Shown: positions 51,204-55,638 of the stretch, in pieces
How positions within the stretch are numbered: the first letter of the stretch is position 1
Layout of the letters: each line of letters opens with the position of its first letter
Source of the DNA: UBA10427 sp003500135
GTDB taxonomy: Bacteria > Bacteroidota > Bacteroidia > Cytophagales > Cyclobacteriaceae
NCBI GenBank assembly: GCA_963966275.1
Contig: CAWZYQ010000006.1
Span: 1 to 55,638, forward strand
DNA: 55,638 nt
Direction: 5' to 3'
The notes under the pieces: generated by a model
The model's database searches: none
What the model saw: the letters and a program-made list of their open reading frames with translations, nothing else
Told to the model about the DNA's origin: nothing
Translations under genes and position numbers: made by a program

Positions 51204-53348
51204 TTGTTTAAGTTTTTTTGGCGATTTTTTTTATTATCGGTTTTACTTTTTTGGCTTGGCGGGTCCTATCAAGAGGCTTATGGCCAAAATTATGGCAAAC
51301 CAAGCGCCAAAACAGAAAGGCTGAAAAGACAAAAAAAGAAGGAGAAAAAGAGAAAGAGAAACCGGGATAAAATAAAGGTATCGCGAAAAAGAGCCAAATT
51401 TCTGCAGAAGAGCTACTACAAAAAGCGTTCTAAACTTACACAAAAATACGCTGGTACAACCCAGCTTCAGCCAAAAAGACGCGATTACAATGCCATCAAA
51501 GAGCGTGTAGAACGGAATCCTTCACGACAAAACCTTCAGTCACGCAATAAGCGAAAGTCAGTTTACAGGCGAAAATCGCGTGGGATACAAAAAGGCTATG
51601 GTGGAAGGCCTGTTCTCAGTCCGAATAAAAAGCTTGCCTATAAATACGGGGCTCGCACTTCTGGTCAATTTAAGGGACGATTCAAAAGGAATAAAAGCAA
51701 AAAGGATTACAGAAGGCAGTCTCGTCAGATGCAGAATTATTCGGGAAGCATATTTGTCCAGCCCAGAGCCCAACGACGTGATTATACCGAAATCAGGTCG
51801 CGTGTCGACAAAAACCCAGGTCGCTCGCGGATGAAGTCGCTTAAACAACAGCAGGCAAAATTCAGAAGCACAGCAGCAAAAACGCAAAAGTATTCAGGCA
51901 ATATTATCAGAAACCCCAATTATCAGAAGTATAATGCCAAATACCGTTCAAAGGCCATGCATCTTTCAGAGGGGCAAATAAAATCAAAAACAATAAATGC
52001 CAGGTCAAACCTGCGCAAAAGAAAATCCAATCAATATGCCAATTTCCAGGGTGGTTACAAAGCCATAAGTCAACGTACAAGAAGCCAGTTATTAGAAGGA
52101 AAGTCACTCAATGTAAGTTCTTTTGCCGGTGACCGGAGAGCAATGTCAAGAAACCAAAAAAGAAAGTGGAACAAAAAGTATAGTAGTACGGTAGCACAAT
52201 ATCAGGGCGGTATCAAATCATACGGAAGCAGGGCCCGAAGACAACAATTAGAAGGGAAATCTAAAAATCTGAGTAGTTATCAGGGAAACAGAAGGGGGAA
52301 CACTCAAAATCAAAAAGACAAGTGGGGTAAATATGCTTCGAAATACACATTGAAGCATTCAGGAAATATTAAAGGCTACACCCAAAAACAAAAAGATCAG
52401 ATGCTTCAGGGCAAGTCGATGAACCTAACCTTTTATTCAGGCAATATCAACGCGAACAAATTTAACAGAAGCAGACAAAAACGCCGATCCAGCACAACAA
52501 AGGCAACTCAATATACCGGAAGTATTCAGTTGTTTAAACCCAGGGACCGGGAAAAAATGTATGAGTACCTGTCAATTGTTCAACACAATGATCGGGGCTT
52601 GATCAATGCAAAAAAGTCGAGTCGCGCAAGGGAACAAAGAAGAAAGGCATCTCATAAGGCTGCTATTAATACGGGCAATCTTCCACAGATTTCAAATAAG
52701 AGGCAAAAACATGGTTGGGAGTATTTATCAGATTTAATGCACCAGTACCAGGGTGAGATAAATTCTAAAAAAAGTACACGTTCAATGGGGAACCGAAGAA
52801 AATCCACACACGAGGCAGCAACATTCAGTGGTAATCTGCCGCAAATCTCCAAAAAGCGTCGTGATTATGGCTGGGAATATTTGTCGGGTCTGATGCATCA
52901 GTATCAAGGTGAATTAAGACAGAAAGATCGTCAGAGAAGTATTGATAAACGGAGGGAATTAAACGAGCGAATGGGCAGGTACCAGGGAGAAATTCGCTAC
53001 AACGCCAAAACCAAGGAGCGAAATTTTGAGTACATGTCAAAAACTGCTCATAATTATCAGGGAGAGAAAAAGGTGTTGACGCAGCGTGGCAAAAAAAGGT
53101 ACTACCAGGAAATCTCATCCCGTAACCTAACAATCAGTGGAGATTACAAGTTAAAATATCCGTGGTACCGTGATCTGGGACATCAAATCACCTCGGCCCG
53201 GGTTCACAATTATCAGGGCGGGCCCAAAAAGAGCTGGTTTGCCAGAATGTGGATGAAAATTACCAATAACGAAGAGGGTCTCAAGAAGACTGAATACAGA
53301 CTAAAAGAACCGAAATACGACAGTAGAGAAGCTGAAATCTGGTATTAA
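51204..53348 (+). CDS. Large exported, highly basic repeat protein of unknown function
   Basis: This 714-residue protein starts at TTG 51204, right at a signal peptide (MFKFFWRFFLLSVLLFWLGG, probably cut after AYGQ). A Lys/Arg block follows (about 35-75). The rest is about 20 irregular copies of a short motif, aromatic-x-Gly-x-Ile/Leu (QKYAGTTQLQP, QNYSGSIFVQP, AQYQGGIKS, LKHSGNIKGY, TFYSGNINA, HQYQGEINS), spaced 20-35 residues by basic helices. The best pair is a 52-residue direct repeat beginning at 52659 and 52815 (HGWEYLSDLMHQYQGE against YGWEYLSGLMHQYQGE). There are no Cys-rich, sugar-binding or known domains. It is followed after one base by a YtxJ-like gene. Confidence 0.7.
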   Translation: MFKFFWRFFLLSVLLFWLGGSYQEAYGQNYGKPSAKTERLKRQKKKEKKRKRNRDKIKVSRKRAKFLQKSYYKKRSKLTQKYAGTTQLQPKRRDYNAIKERVERNPSRQNLQSRNKRKSVYRRKSRGIQKGYGGRPVLSPNKKLAYKYGARTSGQFKGRFKRNKSKKDYRRQSRQMQNYSGSIFVQPRAQRRDYTEIRSRVDKNPGRSRMKSLKQQQAKFRSTAAKTQKYSGNIIRNPNYQKYNAKYRSKAMHLSEGQIKSKTINARSNLRKRKSNQYANFQGGYKAISQRTRSQLLEGKSLNVSSFAGDRRAMSRNQKRKWNKKYSSTVAQYQGGIKSYGSRARRQQLEGKSKNLSSYQGNRRGNTQNQKDKWGKYASKYTLKHSGNIKGYTQKQKDQMLQGKSMNLTFYSGNINANKFNRSRQKRRSSTTKATQYTGSIQLFKPRDREKMYEYLSIVQHNDRGLINAKKSSRAREQRRKASHKAAINTGNLPQISNKRQKHGWEYLSDLMHQYQGEINSKKSTRSMGNRRKSTHEAATFSGNLPQISKKRRDYGWEYLSGLMHQYQGELRQKDRQRSIDKRRELNERMGRYQGEIRYNAKTKERNFEYMSKTAHNYQGEKKVLTQRGKKRYYQEISSRNLTISGDYKLKYPWYRDLGHQITSARVHNYQGGPKKSWFARMWMKITNNEEGLKKTEYRLKEPKYDSREAEIWY
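52659..52970 (+). repeat. Tandem 156-base coding repeat (52 residues), two copies
   Basis: Copies at 52659-52814 and 52815-52970 encode AAINTGNLPQISNKRQKHGW... and AATFSGNLPQISKKRRDYGW..., including the shared EYLSxLMHQYQGE. The period is exactly 156 bases. Codon choices differ between the copies, so the duplication is not recent. Confidence 0.8.
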
Positions 53349-53349
53349 C

Positions 53350-53703
53350 ATGATTTGGAACAGATTAGACGATTTAAATCAAATCGAAAGTATACAAAAA
53401 GAATCCAAAAAGGCTCCGGTTGTTATATTCAAACATAGCGCCAGGTGTCCGGTTAGCGCCATGGCATTCAACGAACTGGAGCGGTCGTGGCGCCAGGAAA
53501 ATCATCCTGATGTGGAACCTTACTACCTTGATGTCATCCAAAACAGACTGATATCAGAAGGTGTAGCGGAGGAATGGAATGTAATGCACCAATCACCACA
53601 AATAATAATCATACATAATCAGGAGTGTATATACGACGCCTCTCATTCCGAAATAGATTACAGTGAAATAGATAGAATAATAAAAAGTGCACACCAAATG
53701 TAA
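53350..53703 (+). CDS. YtxJ-like monothiol bacilliredoxin
   Basis: This 117-residue thioredoxin-fold protein fits the bacillithiol-system redox protein YtxJ (BrxC). The single active-site Cys is in HSARCPVSAMAFNELE, where the usual family form is HSxRCxISxMA. The PYYLDVIQNRLISEGVAEEW and HQSPQIIIIHNQE (cis-Pro loop) segments follow. In known members the Cys removes bacillithiol from S-bacillithiolated proteins. Many Bacteroidota make bacillithiol. It begins one base after the stop of the repeat protein, so the two share an mRNA. The link in function is unknown; the repeat protein has few or no cysteines. Confidence 0.85.
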   Translation: MIWNRLDDLNQIESIQKESKKAPVVIFKHSARCPVSAMAFNELERSWRQENHPDVEPYYLDVIQNRLISEGVAEEWNVMHQSPQIIIIHNQECIYDASHSEIDYSEIDRIIKSAHQM

Positions 53704-53778
53704 ATCCCTTTACATGTGATCGGGTCGATATATTGTTTTTTAAACAAAATTGACGAAATTGTAGTATATAAGCTTACT

Positions 53779-54498
53779 ATGAAAAAACACGCAATCGTTT
53801 TATTGCTCCCTTTATTATTCTTCTCCACCATTCATGCTCATGCACAGTCTGATGGGGGGTATTCATATAGCTCTGAGTTTATTTGGGGTATCACCAAGGC
53901 CACGAATAGTGGATTAATTGGTGGTTTGAATGTCAAGTTTACCAGGGCGATTGGTGAAAGGCAATTCCATGGTTTTGGTCTTGAAATAGTCAATGTTAAG
54001 GATCCTCAGGAACAAAACGTCATATCAAACAGCACAGGAAACTCATTTATCTTAGGAAAACAAAACTATCTCTACAGCATACGGATGATGTATGACAGGG
54101 AGTTTCTGTTGTTTAAAAAAGCGCCTCAGCAGGGCGTGCAGGTGAACCTCATTTTTGCCGGCGGGCCGACCCTCGGTCTGGAAGCCCCATATTATGTAGA
54201 AATCTTACAGGGCAACATTACCAGAAAAGTCCCTTACACTCCTGATTTAAATGATGCGATAATTTTGGGTACAGGTAATATTTTTCAGGGTATAGGAGAG
54301 TCATCAGTGGTACCCGGACTGAATGCCAAAACCGCCGTAGCTTTTGAATTTGGGGCTTTCAAATCAAATGTGGTGGGGTTAGAAGTGGGTTTTTTGGCTG
54401 AATTATTCACAAGGGATATAGTACTTGTGCCAACTACCGATAACACCAATTTTTTCCCATCCGCATTTATTACTTTGTTTTACGGATCGAGAAAATAA
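53779..54498 (+). CDS. Exported hypothetical protein, probable outer-membrane beta-barrel
   Basis: This 239-residue protein starts at ATG 53779, chosen because it begins a signal peptide (MKKHAIVLLLPLLFFSTIHA, cut near HAHAQ). The mature part is beta-rich, with alternating hydrophobic strands (GGYSYSSEFIWGITKAT, LYSIRMMYDREFLLF, VQVNLIFAGGPTLG) and an end AFITLFYGSRK. This is consistent with a small outer-membrane barrel. I do not recognise a family. The 75-base gap after the YtxJ-like gene has no obvious terminator, so it may belong to the same transcript. Confidence 0.6.
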   Translation: MKKHAIVLLLPLLFFSTIHAHAQSDGGYSYSSEFIWGITKATNSGLIGGLNVKFTRAIGERQFHGFGLEIVNVKDPQEQNVISNSTGNSFILGKQNYLYSIRMMYDREFLLFKKAPQQGVQVNLIFAGGPTLGLEAPYYVEILQGNITRKVPYTPDLNDAIILGTGNIFQGIGESSVVPGLNAKTAVAFEFGAFKSNVVGLEVGFLAELFTRDIVLVPTTDNTNFFPSAFITLFYGSRK

Positions 54499-54535
54499 GC
54501 TCTGATCCCAACAATTTACCTTCCAAATCATTTAC

Positions 54536-54543
54536 TATCTTTG
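54536..54543 (+). promoter_or_regulatory. Candidate -7 box for lipA
   Basis: TATCTTTG matches TAnnTTTG, 19 bases before the lipA ATG. The -33 position at spacing 18 reads TTT rather than TTG, a near match. Confidence 0.55.
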
Positions 54544-54562
54544 TAGCGTAGAAAGGAAAAAT

Positions 54563-55444
54563 ATGATCGAATTACCAGTAATAGAGCAGGAGAAAAAGAA
54601 GAAAAACCGGAAACCCAACTGGCTTAGGGTCAAATTGCCCGTAGGCAAAGAGTATGCTAAGGTCAGGCAACTGGTTGACAAACATAAATTGCATACCATA
54701 TGTGAAAGTGGTAATTGCCCGAATATGGGTGAATGTTGGGGGGCAGGCACGGCCACTTTTATGATTTTGGGTAACGTTTGTACACGAAGCTGTTCATTTT
54801 GTGCCGTAGCAACCGGCCGTCCACCGGAATACGATGAAGATGAACCACAACGAGTAGCGGAGGCCATACAGAAAATGGGCGTTAAACATGCGGTAATTAC
54901 CTCGGTAAACCGCGATGAACTGAAGGACCGTGGCGCTGAAATTTGGTATCAAACTGTACGTAAGGTAAAGGAGCTTAGTCCGACTACTACCATTGAAACC
55001 CTAATTCCGGATGTAAAAGGAAACTGGGACGCGCTTTATCGCATGATTAGCGCAGGTCAGGAAGTCGTTTCGCATAATATGGAGACCGTTGAGGGTCTTT
55101 ACAGAAGAGTGAGGCCTCAGGCCAAATATCTCAGAAGCCTGGAAGAAATAAAGAGGATTAAAGAATACGGAAAAAGGACCAAGTCGGGAATTATGCTCGG
55201 ACTTGGTGAAACCGACGATCAGGTTAAAAAATCAATGGACGATCTGGTGGCCCATGGGTTAGATATTCTTACTCTTGGCCAGTATTTGCAGCCCACCAAA
55301 AGACACCTTGAAGTGGTAGAATACGTTAGACCTGAAAAATTTGATTACTTCAGGGAAGAAGGTTTGAGAAGAGGATTGAAATATGTTGAATCCGGACCAC
55401 TCGTAAGATCTTCTTATCACGCTGAAAAGCACGTCAATGTATAA
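54563..55444 (+). CDS. lipA: Lipoyl synthase
   Basis: LipA is the radical SAM enzyme that inserts two sulfurs into protein-bound octanoyl groups to make lipoate for 2-oxoacid dehydrogenases and glycine cleavage. The auxiliary cluster motif CESGNCPNMGEC (CX4CX5C) and the radical SAM motif CTRSCSFC (CX3CX2C) are both present, along with TSVNRDELKDRG, ETVEGLYRRVRPQA, SGIMLGLGE and the C-terminal GPLVRSSYHAEK with the conserved RSSYHA. 293 residues is normal. The E1 dehydrogenase three genes upstream would depend on lipoylated E2, though this may be coincidence. Confidence 0.97.
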   Translation: MIELPVIEQEKKKKNRKPNWLRVKLPVGKEYAKVRQLVDKHKLHTICESGNCPNMGECWGAGTATFMILGNVCTRSCSFCAVATGRPPEYDEDEPQRVAEAIQKMGVKHAVITSVNRDELKDRGAEIWYQTVRKVKELSPTTTIETLIPDVKGNWDALYRMISAGQEVVSHNMETVEGLYRRVRPQAKYLRSLEEIKRIKEYGKRTKSGIMLGLGETDDQVKKSMDDLVAHGLDILTLGQYLQPTKRHLEVVEYVRPEKFDYFREEGLRRGLKYVESGPLVRSSYHAEKHVNV

Positions 55445-55524
55445 TGGATCTTGAAGCATTGTAAAAAAGCCCGTTCCCGACGTGTTTTTTTATGTCCCAG
55501 CATTTTCAGGATTTGTCCGTTCAT

Positions 55525-55552
55525 GTCTCAATTTGCAAAATTGAGACTTTTT
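55525..55552 (+). terminator. Intrinsic terminator downstream of lipA
   Basis: GTCTCAATTT (55525-55534) and AAATTGAGAC (55538-55547) form a perfect 10-bp stem with a 3-base loop followed by five T. A weaker hairpin with a T run lies nearer to lipA at about 55465-55490. No gene is visible in 55445-55638. Confidence 0.75.
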
Positions 55553-55589
55553 CATCCCGTATTTCAACATCTAAAATATCGAAGCGCCG

Positions 55590-55597
55590 TATCTTTG
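55590..55597 (+). promoter_or_regulatory. Candidate -7 box for a gene right of the window
   Basis: TATCTTTG fits TAnnTTTG. No TTG is found at the usual distance. No start codon for an extended reading frame is visible before the window ends. Confidence 0.4.
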
Positions 55598-55638
55598 CAG
55601 AGGTGTTAAAGAAAAAATCTTTTAGTAAGAAATCAAAT

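Noticed and set aside
51243..52107. Long open frames on the opposite strand and in other frames inside the repeat protein and other genes
   Set aside because: They lie wholly inside well-supported genes, have no recognisable protein features and follow from codon composition.
52659..52970. 156-base direct repeat as a mobile or CRISPR-like repeat
   Set aside because: There are only two copies, they are in frame and diverged at silent positions, and they form part of a larger family of protein repeats.

Overview
The window is a gene-dense stretch (no gap above about 250 bases) of a chromosome from a Bacteroidota bacterium, most likely of the order Cytophagales. The assignment rests on gene content: a C-terminally extended SecA, an archaeal-type short ProRS, a group-II GGGP synthase, a fused E1 alpha/beta dehydrogenase, a DUF4270 lipoprotein, a BT_3928-type DoxX protein, and a YtxJ-type bacilliredoxin. 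It also rests on promoters of the TTG-N19-TAnnTTTG type and on frequent TTG starts. No rRNA, tRNA, insertion sequence, phage, CRISPR array or classical defence cluster was seen; this looks like core chromosome.

Layout. 1-5.0 kb (+): secA (cut by the left edge), a SPOR lipoprotein, an M20 amidohydrolase. 5.0-7.5 kb: a PiT-like membrane protein diverging from a Na/Pi cotransporter. 7.6-9.0 kb (+): two small membrane proteins and GGGP synthase. 9.0-14.5 kb (-): AraC regulator, acyl-CoA dehydrogenase, YugP-type metalloprotease, a flippase-like integral membrane protein, panD, panC. 14.5-18.6 kb (+): a degenerate glycogen-synthase-like protein, DUF4270 lipoprotein, glmS. 18.6-20.4 kb (-): folP and a CdaA-type diadenylate cyclase. 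20.4-23.7 kb (+): DUF1599 protein, DoxX protein, orphan peptide-ABC permease, aroK. 23.7-26.7 kb (-): FadL-like outer-membrane protein and a Ser/Arg-rich exported protein. 26.9-29.9 kb (+): proS, NfeD, FloA.

30.0-37.9 kb (+) is a seven-gene operon for the lower leucine/isovalerate pathway: succinyl-CoA:3-oxoacid CoA transferase A and B, acyl-CoA carboxylase beta, methylglutaconyl-CoA hydratase, biotin-carrying carboxylase alpha, acyl-CoA dehydrogenase and HMG-CoA lyase. The upper steps may be served by ilvE (41.7 kb) and the fused 2-oxoacid dehydrogenase E1 (49.1 kb). 38.0-44.5 kb (+): EF-G-like GTPase, orphan LolD/MacB-type ATPase, cobalamin adenosyltransferase, ilvE, a small exported protein, and prfB with its programmed +1 frameshift. 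44.5-49.0 kb (-): clpC, WbqC-like protein, M16 peptidase. 49.1-55.4 kb (+): E1 dehydrogenase, a large basic repeat protein, a YtxJ-like redox protein, an exported probable beta-barrel protein and lipA.

The items most worth a second look are the basic exported repeat protein with its one-base-linked YtxJ partner (51.2-53.7 kb), the glycogen-synthase-like protein that has lost its KTGGL motif, the PiT-like protein next to a Na/Pi symporter, and the acyl-CoA dehydrogenase of the leucine operon, whose catalytic base is not where isovaleryl-CoA dehydrogenases carry it. All family assignments are by reading motifs; no database search was run.
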